In this document: in pieces, positions 34,960 through 44,062 of the stretch
Layout of the letters: the number at the start of each line of letters is the position of its first letter
How positions within the stretch are numbered: position 1 is the stretch's first letter
NCBI RefSeq assembly: GCF_023006325.1
Contig: NZ_JAINDF010000002.1
Location: forward strand, 310,001 to 374,000
DNA: 64,000 nt
Source: Kordiimonas marina
GTDB lineage: Bacteria; Pseudomonadota; Alphaproteobacteria; Sphingomonadales; Kordiimonadaceae
Direction of reading: 5' to 3'
Position numbers and translations under genes: made by a program
Notes under the pieces: generated by a model
Seen by the model: the letters and a program-made list of their open reading frames with translations, nothing else
What the model was told of the DNA's origin: nothing
Databases searched by the model: none

Positions 34960-35137
34960 ATGCCTGTCCCTTTTTCCTCTACCCTATTTGGCATTAGCAA
35001 CCTGTGGTATGCAATAGGCATTGTTATTAACCATAATGTTCCGATTCTTGCCAATCGGGCCATTGCAAAGCATCCCCGGATGCGGCCATGATGACAGGCG
35101 GCCGGGTCCGGTCCCTATCGTCTTTGAGGAATACAGC

Positions 35138-36244
35138 GTGACGTCAGTTCAACAGAAAACGCGACCCCGCGGCCCATGGCTTGGCGCCTTTTTACTGGCG
35201 TTTCTGGTGATGGCCATCATGGCGGCGGCGCCGGGGGACAGTTTCGCCGAACCCCGCCTGCCGGACCGGGTGGGCGGTGTTCCGGTCATCGATGCGCTTG
35301 ATACCGACAAGCTCAGCGTCGGGCGGCATGATTTCTATTTCGCCGCCGGGTGGCGCAACAGCGGCCAGCCCATTTATGTGCCCGTGATCGTCATCAAGGG
35401 CGCGCACCCGGGCAAGCGCCTGCTGCTTACCGCGGCTGTGCACGGCGATGAACTGAACGGTATCCGGGTGATCCACCGTCTGGCGGCCGTGCTGAAGCCG
35501 GACCAGCTTCACGGTACCATCGTTGCCGTACCGGGCCTCAACCAGCCGGGGATGAACGCCAACAGCCGCTATTATGTCGGCGCGTCCGGTGGCGGTTTCC
35601 AGGCCGACCTCAACCGGGAATTTCCGGGCGCGACCGAAGGCGGTGGCACCGCCGAGCTTTATGCCGGTAAACTGTGGAGCCACTTACTCCGCGTGGGCAC
35701 CGACCTTGCCGTCGACCTCCATACCCAGACGCAGGGCTCGGCCTATCCGCTGTTTGTTTTTGCCGATTTCACCAACCCAACCGCGCGGGCGATGGCGTTT
35801 GCGCTGATGCCGGACATCATCAAGAATGACCCCGGCGAAAAAGGCACGCTGGAAACCACCTTCATTGAGGAAGGCATCCCCGCCGTGACCTTTGAGATCG
35901 GCGCGCCCAAGCAGTTCCAGGTCCACAAGATCGACCGGGCGGTTGCTGGGCTCGAAAACCTGATGGTCCAGCAAGGGCTTTTGAAGGGGACTGTGGACAC
36001 GCCCAAGGTGCCGCCGTTCGTCGGCACCAGCTACACCAACATCTATGCCGGGGTAGGCGGCATCGCCGTTTTGCATGTCGGGCTCAATGACAAGGTGGAA
36101 AAAGACCAGCTTGTCGCCACGCTCTATGACCCGTTCGGGCATGAGATCGAGCGTTATTACGCGCCGCACGATGGCCGCGTGCTCGCCATCGCGACCGACC
36201 CGCTCCGTGAAGCCGGGGCCATGTTGGTGCGTATCCTTCACTGA
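35138..36244 (+). CDS. Succinylglutamate desuccinylase/aspartoacylase family hydrolase, exported
   Basis: Zinc carboxypeptidase-like amidohydrolase of 368 aa. The N-terminal helix WLGAFLLAFLVMAIMA looks like a signal or anchor. Zinc ligands are His-Glu in AAVHGDELNG and the later His in AVDLHTQTQG; catalytic Glu in AVTFEIGAP. The C-terminal domain VGLNDKVEKDQLVATLYD is a lipoyl-like barrel typical of this branch. Substrate unknown; export makes an intracellular arginine-catabolism role (AstE) unlikely. GTG start with GAGGA at 8 bases. Confidence 0.83.
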   Translation: MTSVQQKTRPRGPWLGAFLLAFLVMAIMAAAPGDSFAEPRLPDRVGGVPVIDALDTDKLSVGRHDFYFAAGWRNSGQPIYVPVIVIKGAHPGKRLLLTAAVHGDELNGIRVIHRLAAVLKPDQLHGTIVAVPGLNQPGMNANSRYYVGASGGGFQADLNREFPGATEGGGTAELYAGKLWSHLLRVGTDLAVDLHTQTQGSAYPLFVFADFTNPTARAMAFALMPDIIKNDPGEKGTLETTFIEEGIPAVTFEIGAPKQFQVHKIDRAVAGLENLMVQQGLLKGTVDTPKVPPFVGTSYTNIYAGVGGIAVLHVGLNDKVEKDQLVATLYDPFGHEIERYYAPHDGRVLAIATDPLREAGAMLVRILH

Positions 36245-36256
36245 AGGGAGAGCCCT

Positions 36257-36559
36257 TTAACGGGGCAGATAGGGATAGGGCTGTGCACGCCGTGCCGTGC
36301 GTTTCGGCTTCGCCTCGGCTGCTTTCTCCCGGTGGTGGGCTTCGACGATTTCCTTGAGGCGGCCTTCCAGCTCATCGGTACAGCGGCGTTCCGCCAGCGG
36401 GCACAGGCCGCAGTTGTCATCGCTGCACCAGCCATGTGTGCTGCCCTGGATACGATACAAGGCACCGAGGAGGGACATCTGCCGGTTGTCGAGCGCCTTC
36501 TCAATCGCCTGATCAAGCTCGCCCTGTAACCGCTGACTGTCATCAATATTGTTTATCAC
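36257..36559 (-). CDS. Hypothetical small Cys-rich protein
   Basis: Not recognised. About 100 aa from GTG 36559. The N-terminal half is helical (LDQAIEKALDNRQMSLLGAL). A cluster WCSDDNCGLCPLAERRC has spacing CX4CX2CX6C, a plausible metal or FeS site. The C-terminus is basic and Pro/Tyr-rich. It converges with the hydrolase gene and diverges from hemH. The start is weakly supported; an internal ATG at 36478 would lose half of the helix but keep the cysteines. Confidence 0.55.
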   Translation of the reverse strand: MINNIDDSQRLQGELDQAIEKALDNRQMSLLGALYRIQGSTHGWCSDDNCGLCPLAERRCTDELEGRLKEIVEAHHREKAAEAKPKRTARRAQPYPYLPR

Positions 36560-36724
36560 ACATGTGCTCTTGTTAGTTGCATATAAGCAACCTTAACATG
36601 GTTTTGATCCAATAGCCAAATATCGTCGTATCAGGGGTTCGGCATCTCGGGAATTTCACTCCTGCGCGAATGATGCTATCAGCAGGACCAAGCGCCAATG
36701 CCAAGCGCCAAAGATGGAGATACC

Positions 36725-37735
36725 ATGACTGACACCCATCCGCCCGTGAATCATGGCAAGACCGGTGTGCTGCTTCTCAGCCTCGGGACGCCCGACGCGC
36801 CCACCTATGGCGCGCTCAGGCGCTATCTGGCTGAGTTCCTGTCAGACCCGCGGGTGATTGAGGTGCCGCGGCCCTTGTGGCTGCCCATTCTGTATGGCCC
36901 CATCCTCACGTTCCGGCCCGGCAAGGCGGCGAAGGCCTATGCCAAAATCTGGGACCGGGAGCGGAACGAATCGCCGCTTCGGGGCTATGCGCGCGCGCAG
37001 GCTGAGAAGCTTCAGGGGATTCTGGGCGGGGATGTGAAGGTCGATTGGGCCTTCCGTTACGGCACGCCGTCGGTTGAGGAGCGGCTCACACGGATGAAGG
37101 AAGACGGCTGCGACCGTATCCTCCTGTTCGCGCTTTACCCGCAATATAGCGCCTCGACGACCGCGAGCGCGCATGACAAGGCGTTCGAGGTGCTGACGCA
37201 CATGCGCTGGCAGCCTGCCATTCGCACGGTACCGCCTTACTATGACAAGGCAGTCTATGCCGATACGCTGGCGGCGTCGGTGAAAGCCTCGCTCGCCACG
37301 CTCGATTGGCAGCCGGAGAAAATCCTCGCCTCCTACCATTCGATCCCGAAAGCCTATTGGGACAAGGGCGACCCGTACCCGTGCCAGTGCATGGCCACGA
37401 GCCGGATGCTCAAGGAACGGCTCGGCCTCGATGACGAAAGCTTCGTCACCTGCTTCCAGTCCCGCGTCGGGCCCGCCGAATGGGTCGGCCCCTATAGCGA
37501 CAAGATGGTGGAACAGCTCGCCCGTGATGGTGTGAAGAAGATCGCCATCCTCGCGCCTGCTTTCAGTGCCGACTGCGTGGAAACGCTGGAGGAAGTGGAT
37601 ATGGGATTGCGGGAAACCTTCATGGAACATGGCGGCACCCACTTCCATTATATCCCGTGCCTCAATGATACGGACGCGGGCATGGATATGCTGGCCTCCG
37701 TCGTCAGGACGGAACTCTCAGGCTGGGGTGGCTAA
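36725..37735 (+). CDS. hemH: Ferrochelatase
   Basis: Inserts Fe(II) into protoporphyrin, the last step of heme b synthesis. The protein is about 336 aa. It starts with TGVLLLSLGTPDAP, then FRYGTPSVEERL, LFALYPQYSASTT, the metal/porphyrin His in ILASYHSIPKAYWDKGDPY, and the catalytic SADCVETLEEVDM. ATG 36725 is the homologue-like start; an ATG at 36698 is in frame. No other hem genes are nearby; the copper chaperone gene converges with it. Confidence 0.96.
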   Translation: MTDTHPPVNHGKTGVLLLSLGTPDAPTYGALRRYLAEFLSDPRVIEVPRPLWLPILYGPILTFRPGKAAKAYAKIWDRERNESPLRGYARAQAEKLQGILGGDVKVDWAFRYGTPSVEERLTRMKEDGCDRILLFALYPQYSASTTASAHDKAFEVLTHMRWQPAIRTVPPYYDKAVYADTLAASVKASLATLDWQPEKILASYHSIPKAYWDKGDPYPCQCMATSRMLKERLGLDDESFVTCFQSRVGPAEWVGPYSDKMVEQLARDGVKKIAILAPAFSADCVETLEEVDMGLRETFMEHGGTHFHYIPCLNDTDAGMDMLASVVRTELSGWGG

Positions 37736-37748
37736 GGCCCGTTGTGGC

Positions 37749-38228
37749 TTATTTCTTCGGCCCCGCGATCCCGGTGACCTCGACATAAATCTGCACGTCG
37801 CCCGCATGGGTGAAATGCAGCGTCATCGGGAAAACGTCGCCTTCCTTGAGCGGCTTGGTCAGGTGCATCATCATGATGTGGTAGCCGCCAGGGCTGAAGG
37901 TCAGCGTTTCGCCCGGGGCGATCGGCAGGTTGGGCACATGGTCCATATGCATGATGCCGTCTTTTTCATATGAGCGGTGAACCTGCGCCATTTTGGCAAG
38001 TGGGGTCGAAACATCGGTTACCGTGTCGGCGATCTCGGTCCCGTTATGGATGCTGAGGTAAACCGCGGCTGACATGGTGCGGTTGCCGGTCTGGCGCGCC
38101 CATGGCTGGCCGATGGTGATGCTGTGCGTGGCGCCGGGCCCTGCGTGCGCTTCGGCGGAGGATACCTGCGGCGCCAGAAGGCCGAGGCTCATGAAGCCGA
38201 TCAGGAACAGTTTCGTCAGGCGCAGCAT
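37749..38228 (-). CDS. PCu(A)C-type periplasmic copper chaperone
   Basis: Of 159 aa. The signal peptide FLIGFMSLGLLAPQVSSA is followed by a DUF461/PCu(A)C fold. Copper ligands: His in AQVHRSY, Met/His in GIMHMDHV, and the H-x-M pattern in GGYHIMMM, corresponding to the HX10MX21HXM motif. These proteins deliver Cu(I) to the CuA or CuB centre of cytochrome oxidase. Its placement next to hemH fits a respiratory metal/heme context but may be chance. Confidence 0.9.
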   Translation of the reverse strand: MLRLTKLFLIGFMSLGLLAPQVSSAEAHAGPGATHSITIGQPWARQTGNRTMSAAVYLSIHNGTEIADTVTDVSTPLAKMAQVHRSYEKDGIMHMDHVPNLPIAPGETLTFSPGGYHIMMMHLTKPLKEGDVFPMTLHFTHAGDVQIYVEVTGIAGPKK

Positions 38229-38518
38229 ACAACTCTCCTATCGAGGGATCTATCCATGGACCCTTTTTCCTTAGCAGGGGCAAAGGTCGCTGCCAAATGG
38301 TGATTTGTCGCAGGAGGGGCGGGCCTCACCGCTAATTTCGATACAATTTTAGCATTAAGGCCCCGTTTACCGTTCCTCTGCCTAAAATGCCCTATCAGGC
38401 AACGACTTCGGACAACAACCGCAGCGAACCGGCTTCTCGAAATAGGCTGGCGTGCGGTTTGTAGCCCGGACACCTGCCCCCAAGGCACCAGTTCCAAGGG
38501 GCGGGAAAGGAGATAAGA

Positions 38519-39634
38519 ATGTCCACAACGGACGCTGTTTCACGGGATCAGGCCCTCTATAGCAAGAAGAAACCGGGCGACCTGGAATTTCTGCAATATG
38601 CCGCCAAACAAAGCGGTCGCGGCCTCATGTCGCTGATCATGGAATGGCGCAAGCTCAACCGCGGGCGCGGCAAGCTGCCGCTGTCGGAATATGTCGGCTA
38701 CCGGGTCTATGACCCTGAACTTTCCGATGAGGCGCGCGGGCGCTTCATCTCCAACCTTCTGCATTGGCCGATCACCCATATCTGCTGTGACATGACCTGG
38801 CAGGCCGCGACCGAAGACAAATGGCTTTGCTACCACACGCTCAAGGACTCGCCCGTCCGGGTACCGGAAACGCTGGCGGTGTTTGACCGCACGGGCCGGG
38901 CCTATCCTGGCACGCGCAAGCTTTCGGGCGCGGCGGATTTCAAGGATTTCCTGGCCGCGAACGGCGACAAGCCGGTCTTCTGCAAGGAAAACCGCGGTAT
39001 CGCCAGCTTCGGCGCCTTCTCCATTCTGGGCACGGACGGGGACCGGGTGAACATCAGCGGTGAAGGCTGGATGGATTTTGACAGCTTCGTCGGGGACTTC
39101 ATCGGGGACAAGGCCTACCTCCTCCAGTCGGTGGAGACGAACCATGGCTTCTTCGGCCAATTCACCGCGAACCTGGCGACGGTCCGGCTGTGTATCCTCG
39201 CACGCGAGGACGGCATTCATGTGCCGTTCGCGGTCCTCAAGCTGCCGACGGATGACAATGTCGCCGATTCCTTCTGGCGTTCGGGCAATATGGCCTGCGC
39301 GCTCGACCCCGCCACTGGGGAAATCCTGAAGGCGCGGACCCGCCAGCCGTTCGGCACCGACGACCATACGGTCTATCCGGGCAAGGACGTGGCGCTGATC
39401 GGTCAGACCCTGCCGCACTGGCAGGAGGTTCTGACGCTGGCGGAAAACTGTTCCGCCGTGTTCGCGCCGCTCAGGTACCAGTCAATGGATATCGCCATCA
39501 CGGACGACGGGCCGGTTCTTATCGAAATCAACACGGGTGGCGGCTTCGACCTGCCGCAGTTCGCAACCGGGCAGGGCTTCCTGACCGACGATGTTTGCGA
39601 TTTCTTCAGGCAATGCGGGTATCAAAAGCTATGA
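38519..39634 (+). CDS. Sugar-transfer-associated ATP-grasp protein
   Basis: Of 371 aa. Residues about 90-370 resemble the ATP-grasp family linked to polysaccharide loci: lysine in KPVFCKENRGIASFGAF, TVRLCILAREDGIHVPFAVLK, and the terminal metal-binding VLIEINTGGGFDLP (Glu and Asn ligands). ATP-grasp enzymes join a carboxylate to an amine through an acyl phosphate; the substrates here are unknown. Its stop overlaps the DegT start (ATGA). AAGGAG upstream gives a strong ribosome site. No glycosyltransferase, flippase or chain-length gene is near, unusual for this family. Confidence 0.8.
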   Translation: MSTTDAVSRDQALYSKKKPGDLEFLQYAAKQSGRGLMSLIMEWRKLNRGRGKLPLSEYVGYRVYDPELSDEARGRFISNLLHWPITHICCDMTWQAATEDKWLCYHTLKDSPVRVPETLAVFDRTGRAYPGTRKLSGAADFKDFLAANGDKPVFCKENRGIASFGAFSILGTDGDRVNISGEGWMDFDSFVGDFIGDKAYLLQSVETNHGFFGQFTANLATVRLCILAREDGIHVPFAVLKLPTDDNVADSFWRSGNMACALDPATGEILKARTRQPFGTDDHTVYPGKDVALIGQTLPHWQEVLTLAENCSAVFAPLRYQSMDIAITDDGPVLIEINTGGGFDLPQFATGQGFLTDDVCDFFRQCGYQKL

Positions 39635-40866
39635 ACATGGAAACCAAAGCACCAAAAGCCCAGATGGATGGGCAGATGGGTGACCAGGCGGCGCCCGCGA
39701 AGCACCAGATGACCGAACCGCTCCCGGCTGCGGCGCGGGCGGATGTGGACGCGCTTTTCGAAAGTGGTGAGCTGTTCCGCTACGGCGTGGAAGGCGACTC
39801 CCCGGTCACGCGGCTCGAACGCACGTTCGCCGAAGCCGTCGGCGCGCCGTTTGCGCTTGCGGTCAACAGCTGCTCATCGGCGCTGTTCCTCAGCCTGAAG
39901 GCCTTGGGGTTGGAGCCCGGGGCGCGGGTGATCATCCCGGCCTTTACCTTCGCCGCCGTGCCCTCCGCCGTTATCCATGCGGACTGCGTGCCGGTGCTTG
40001 TGGAAACCGGCCCGGACCTCCGGCTCGATCTTGACGATTTCACCCGCAAGTTCGATGACAGTATCGACGCGGTGCTGATCAGCCATATGCGCGGCCATAT
40101 CTCGGACATGGACGCCATCAAGGCGGCGTGCGATGCCCGTGGCGTGCCGCTCATCGAAGACGCCGCCCATGCGCTCGGCGCCACCTGGCGTGGCCGGCAA
40201 AGCGGGCTCGTGGGCCGGGTCGGCTGCTTCTCCTTCCAGTCCCACAAGCTTCTGAACGCCGGGGAAGGCGGGATTTTGGTGACCGCCGATGAGGACATCA
40301 TCGCGCAAACTATCCTGCTGTCGGGCGCCTATGAACATAACTGGACCAAGCATCCGGTGGTCAGCGACCGTTTCGCTTACTGGCAGAACCGCCTGCCGCA
40401 TTACAATATGCGCATGAACAATCTGTCGGCCGCGGTGGTGCTGCCGCAGGTCGCGGAAATTCCGCGCCGGGTGGCGGAAGGGCGGGCCCGGTATGGCCAG
40501 GTCGCGGCGATCCTTTCCCGCGCGCCCTGGTTCGATGTCCCGCGCGCGCTCCCGCACGAACATCGCGCGCCGGATTCGATCCAGTTCGGGCTTGTGGGGT
40601 TCGAGCACGATGATCAGGTGCGGGACTTTATCGCCCGCGCCGCTGCGCGCGGCGTCAAGCTCGACGTCTTCGGCCTGTCGGCGGACAATGCCCGCGCCTT
40701 CTGGAACTGGAAATTCCTGCCTGAACAGGCGGAGCTTCCGAAAACGCGCGCGCTTCTGATGCGCTCCTGCGACCTGCGCCTGCCGCCCCGGATGAACGCG
40801 GAGGAGCTGGACGTCCTCGGTGATGTGATTGTCGCGGCGGCGGCCGAGGTGATGGCGGGGCGCTAA
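39631..40866 (+). CDS. DegT/DnrJ/EryC1/StrS family aminotransferase
   Basis: PLP sugar-type aminotransferase of 411 aa. GVEGDSPVTRLERTFAEAVG opens the fold, then VNSCSSALFLSLKAL, VIIPAFTFAAVPSAVIHADC, PLP-contacting LIEDAAHALGA, and the Schiff-base lysine in FSFQSHKLLNAGEGG. Such enzymes usually aminate keto-sugars on NDP, but amino-acid-like acceptors are known. ATG 39631 overlaps the ATP-grasp stop (a second ATG at 39637 is possible). The first 45 residues are Met/Gln/Ala-rich and unlike the family. Confidence 0.88.
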   Translation: MNMETKAPKAQMDGQMGDQAAPAKHQMTEPLPAAARADVDALFESGELFRYGVEGDSPVTRLERTFAEAVGAPFALAVNSCSSALFLSLKALGLEPGARVIIPAFTFAAVPSAVIHADCVPVLVETGPDLRLDLDDFTRKFDDSIDAVLISHMRGHISDMDAIKAACDARGVPLIEDAAHALGATWRGRQSGLVGRVGCFSFQSHKLLNAGEGGILVTADEDIIAQTILLSGAYEHNWTKHPVVSDRFAYWQNRLPHYNMRMNNLSAAVVLPQVAEIPRRVAEGRARYGQVAAILSRAPWFDVPRALPHEHRAPDSIQFGLVGFEHDDQVRDFIARAAARGVKLDVFGLSADNARAFWNWKFLPEQAELPKTRALLMRSCDLRLPPRMNAEELDVLGDVIVAAAAEVMAGR

Positions 40867-40889
40867 GGCCCCGTTTTCAGCGCTGGGGC

Positions 40890-41873
40890 TCAGGCGGCGT
40901 CGGTCGCGCAGATCAGCTCATGCTGGATCGCCGGTTCGAACGCCGAATGACCCGCTACCGGCACGATCTTCAGCTTTGCCCACGGCATTTCGCAGGCAAG
41001 CTCCCACGCTGAAACCGGTGGGCAGATAGCGTCGTACCGGCCCTGGATGATCGTGGTCGGTATGCCGTCTAACTTCTTGGCGTCCCTCAGGATCTGGTCA
41101 TCCGATTCCAGGAAGCCCTTGTTGATGAAATAGTGTGCCTCGATACGGGCGAACGCCAGCGCGAACACCGGGTCGACCGAATGGGCCCGCTGTTCCTCGT
41201 CCGGCACCAGCGTCACGGTTGATCCTTCCCACAGGCTCCATTCCTTGGCGAAGGCCAGCCGGTCGCGCTCATGCGCAGGGTCAGTCAGCCGCTTGTAGTA
41301 AGCGCCGATCAAATCGTCCTGTTCTTCATGCGGTACCATGCCCGCGAACCTGTCCCACGCTTCCGGGAATACCGAGCGTGTCCCGCCCTGGTAAAACCAG
41401 TTAAGCTCTTGTTGGCGCATGAGGAAAATACCGCGCAGGATCAGGCTGTGGACCCGTTCCGGGTATTTTTCAGCGTACAGAAGCGACAGGGTGCTGCCCC
41501 AGGAGCCGCCGAAAAGCTGCCATTTGTCGATGTCCAGATGGCGGCGAATCGCCTCCATATCCTCGATAAGGTCCGCGCTGGTATTATTCTCCAGGCTGGC
41601 ATGGGGCCTGCTGCGGCCGCAGCCGCGCTGGTCGAAAAGGATGATGCGGTATTTATCCGGGTTGAAGAAACGCCGCTGGATCGGGCTGGTGCCCCCACCC
41701 GGGCCGCCATGGACGAACACGGCGGGAAGCCCGTCCGGGTTGCCTGACTGTTCGATATATATTTCGTGCCCGCCTGAAACCGGCAGCCGTTCGCTCGAAT
41801 AGGGTTCGACCGAAGGATAAAGCGTGCGGAAAGTGGTTGAGGCGTCTGCGCGCAAGGTCCCGTCCTTTGTCAT
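40890..41873 (-). CDS. pip: Proline iminopeptidase
   Basis: Removes N-terminal proline from peptides. Alpha/beta hydrolase of about 327 aa, S33 family: oxyanion region VFVHGGPGGGTSP, LFDQRGCGRS, nucleophile elbow GGSWGSTLSL, acid in QGRYDAICPP, and catalytic His in AGHSAFEP. ATG 41873 begins near the homologue N-terminus; an ATG at 41903 is possible. It converges with the DegT gene and diverges from the Mla operon across 235 bp, where no other gene is visible. Confidence 0.94.
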   Translation of the reverse strand: MTKDGTLRADASTTFRTLYPSVEPYSSERLPVSGGHEIYIEQSGNPDGLPAVFVHGGPGGGTSPIQRRFFNPDKYRIILFDQRGCGRSRPHASLENNTSADLIEDMEAIRRHLDIDKWQLFGGSWGSTLSLLYAEKYPERVHSLILRGIFLMRQQELNWFYQGGTRSVFPEAWDRFAGMVPHEEQDDLIGAYYKRLTDPAHERDRLAFAKEWSLWEGSTVTLVPDEEQRAHSVDPVFALAFARIEAHYFINKGFLESDDQILRDAKKLDGIPTTIIQGRYDAICPPVSAWELACEMPWAKLKIVPVAGHSAFEPAIQHELICATDAA

Positions 41874-42108
41874 TGTTCTGTGCGCGCAGGATAATGGCTC
41901 CATGGCGTGAACACAACTGAACTGTGGCCCAGTGGGGCGGCGATCCCCCGCCGCGAACCAGCCTGGCCGGACGTGCGTTCTTATCATTGGGGGTTGTGCC
42001 GCGCGGCAATTTCGGCAAGGGTTAATGCTAATCCTTTCAGCGGGTTGCGCCTGGGACAAGGCCCATGCTTGCTGAAAGTCGAACCGGTAGACAGAAGGTG
42101 GAAAACGG

Positions 42109-43248
42109 GTGCCCGAAATATTGTTCGAAAGCGCTCATATAGCGGTGGAACGTGGTGCCCCGGCCGCGATGGTCCGTCTTGTCGGCGACTGGACGATCGA
42201 TCATGCCGTTGCCATCGACTGCGACATGGCGGCCACCGTTGCCGCCTGCGAGGAAGGCGCCGTGCTCGACTGTTCTGAAATCGGCGCGCTCGACACCACC
42301 GGCGCCGTCCTCATCCGCCGCTATGCGGAGGAGATCGAAAAAGCCGGGCACGCGGTGCTGACCGGCGTTCAGGGCGCCCATAAAACCTTGCTGGAAGTCA
42401 TCAGCTCTGCGCCGCCTGAAGTGTCGACCGAACCCGAGCACATGACCTGGTACCTGGTGCCGCTCATGCAGGCGGGGGCCGCGACGATGGATTCCATCAG
42501 CTCGCTCGGGCGGCTGCTCAGTTTCCTCGGGCTTGTGCTTATCCGGCTTATCGGCTCGCTTCTGAACCCCGGGCGCCTTAGGCTTATCCCTATTCTGCAC
42601 CAGATGGATGTGGTGGGCTTGCGGGCCATGGGTATTGTCGGGCTCATTTCCTTCCTGATCGGCGCGGTGATGGTGAACCAGGGCGCGATCCAGCTGGCCA
42701 AGTTCGGTGCCGATATTTTCGTGATCGACATGCTCGGCATTGCGCACCTCAGGGAGTTGGGCATCTTGCTTACGGCCATCATCATCGCGGGCCGGTCCGG
42801 CAGTGCCTTCACCGCCCAGATCGGGTCGATGAAGCTGCACGAAGAAGTCGATGCCATGATGACCCTGGGTATGAACCCCATCGACGTTCTGGTGCTGCCG
42901 CGGCTGATCGCGCTGGTCATTTGCCTGCCGCTCCTGACCTTCTATGCCGATCTCATCGGCATTATCGGCGGTGCCTTGATGGCGTGGGTGCAGCTCGATA
43001 TCACGCCCGCCAACTTCTTCGTCTATTTCCGCGATGTCATTTCCATCGACCATTATTGGGTCGGTATCATCAAGGCGCCTTTCTTTGCCGCGGTTATCGC
43101 CACCTGCGGCTGCTACCAGGGCCTGCAGGTGGAAGGCAGCGCTGACGCACTCGGCTCCCGCACGACCAAAAGCGTGGTGCAGGCCATCTTCCTGGTGATC
43201 GCGCTTGATGCGCTCTTCTCCGTCTTCTTCACGGCGATCGACCTATGA
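42109..43248 (+). CDS. mlaE: MlaE-family lipid ABC permease with N-terminal STAS domain
   Basis: Of 379 aa. Residues 1-100 form a STAS domain (EEGAVLDCSEIGALDTTGAVLIRR), so the MlaB function is fused to the permease. From about 130 on, MlaE helices follow: MGIVGLISFLIGAVMVNQGA, then ELGILLTAIIIAGRSGSAF, IGSMKLHEEVDAMMTLGMNP, and C-terminal helices. It moves phospholipids between the outer and inner membranes. GTG start, with AAGGTGG 7 bases upstream. Its stop overlaps the ATPase start. Confidence 0.93.
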   Translation: MPEILFESAHIAVERGAPAAMVRLVGDWTIDHAVAIDCDMAATVAACEEGAVLDCSEIGALDTTGAVLIRRYAEEIEKAGHAVLTGVQGAHKTLLEVISSAPPEVSTEPEHMTWYLVPLMQAGAATMDSISSLGRLLSFLGLVLIRLIGSLLNPGRLRLIPILHQMDVVGLRAMGIVGLISFLIGAVMVNQGAIQLAKFGADIFVIDMLGIAHLRELGILLTAIIIAGRSGSAFTAQIGSMKLHEEVDAMMTLGMNPIDVLVLPRLIALVICLPLLTFYADLIGIIGGALMAWVQLDITPANFFVYFRDVISIDHYWVGIIKAPFFAAVIATCGCYQGLQVEGSADALGSRTTKSVVQAIFLVIALDALFSVFFTAIDL

Positions 43249-44057
43249 GCACGCCCATGGATACAGCCCCGGATACGGCGAAAACGGAAGACGCGGCACC
43301 GATCATCAGTGTGCGCGGGCTCAAAACCGCGTTCGGTGACCATGTGGTGCACGACGGGTTGGACCTTGACGTCCGCCCTGGGGAGATCCTCGGCGTCGTC
43401 GGCGGGTCGGGCACCGGTAAGTCGGTGCTCCTCAAAGCCATCATCGGGCTTCTCAGACCGGTCGAGGGCGAGATCGAGATCAACGGCAAGAACCAGTCGC
43501 TCCTGACCGGTGAGGAAGCCCGTGCGGCCCGCCGCGAATGGGGCGTGCTGTTCCAGGATGGTGCGCTCTTTACCTCGCTGACCGTGGCCCAGAATATCCA
43601 GGTGCCCTTGCGCGAACATTTCCACATGACCCAGGACCTGATGGACGACCTGGCGCTTTCAAAGCTCAGCATGGCCGGGCTTGAACTGGAAGCTGCGTGC
43701 AAGTTCCCGGCGGACCTTTCGGGCGGGATGCGCAAACGCGCCGCGCTCGCCCGCTCGCTCTCGCTCGACCCCAGTGTGCTGTTCCTCGATGAACCGACCG
43801 CGGGGCTTGACCCGATCGGCGCCGCCGCATTCGATAAACTGGTCAGGGAGCTCAGCCGCTCGCTTGGGCTGACGGTCTTTCTGGTGACACACGACCTCGA
43901 CACGCTGGTGACAGTGTGCGACCGTGTTGCCGTGCTCGGTGACGGCAAGATACTTGTTTGCGCGCCGCTTAAAGACGTGGTGGACTATGACCACCCGTGG
44001 GTGCAGGAATATTTCAAAGGCCCGCGGGCACGCGGTGCAGGCATAATTAGGGACTGA
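43245..44057 (+). CDS. mlaF: MlaF-family ABC ATPase
   Basis: ATPase of 270 aa for the lipid system. Walker A GGSGTGKSVLL, MlaF-type Q-loop VLFQDGALFTSLTV, signature LSGGMRKRAALARS, Walker B VLFLDEPTAGLDP, H-loop LVTHDLDTL. The unusual FQDGALF stretch distinguishes MlaF from other ATPases. The first 25 residues are an extra Thr/Ala-rich tail. Five bases separate it from mlaD. Confidence 0.95.
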   Translation: MSTPMDTAPDTAKTEDAAPIISVRGLKTAFGDHVVHDGLDLDVRPGEILGVVGGSGTGKSVLLKAIIGLLRPVEGEIEINGKNQSLLTGEEARAARREWGVLFQDGALFTSLTVAQNIQVPLREHFHMTQDLMDDLALSKLSMAGLELEAACKFPADLSGGMRKRAALARSLSLDPSVLFLDEPTAGLDPIGAAAFDKLVRELSRSLGLTVFLVTHDLDTLVTVCDRVAVLGDGKILVCAPLKDVVDYDHPWVQEYFKGPRARGAGIIRD

Positions 44058-44062
44058 ACGGC

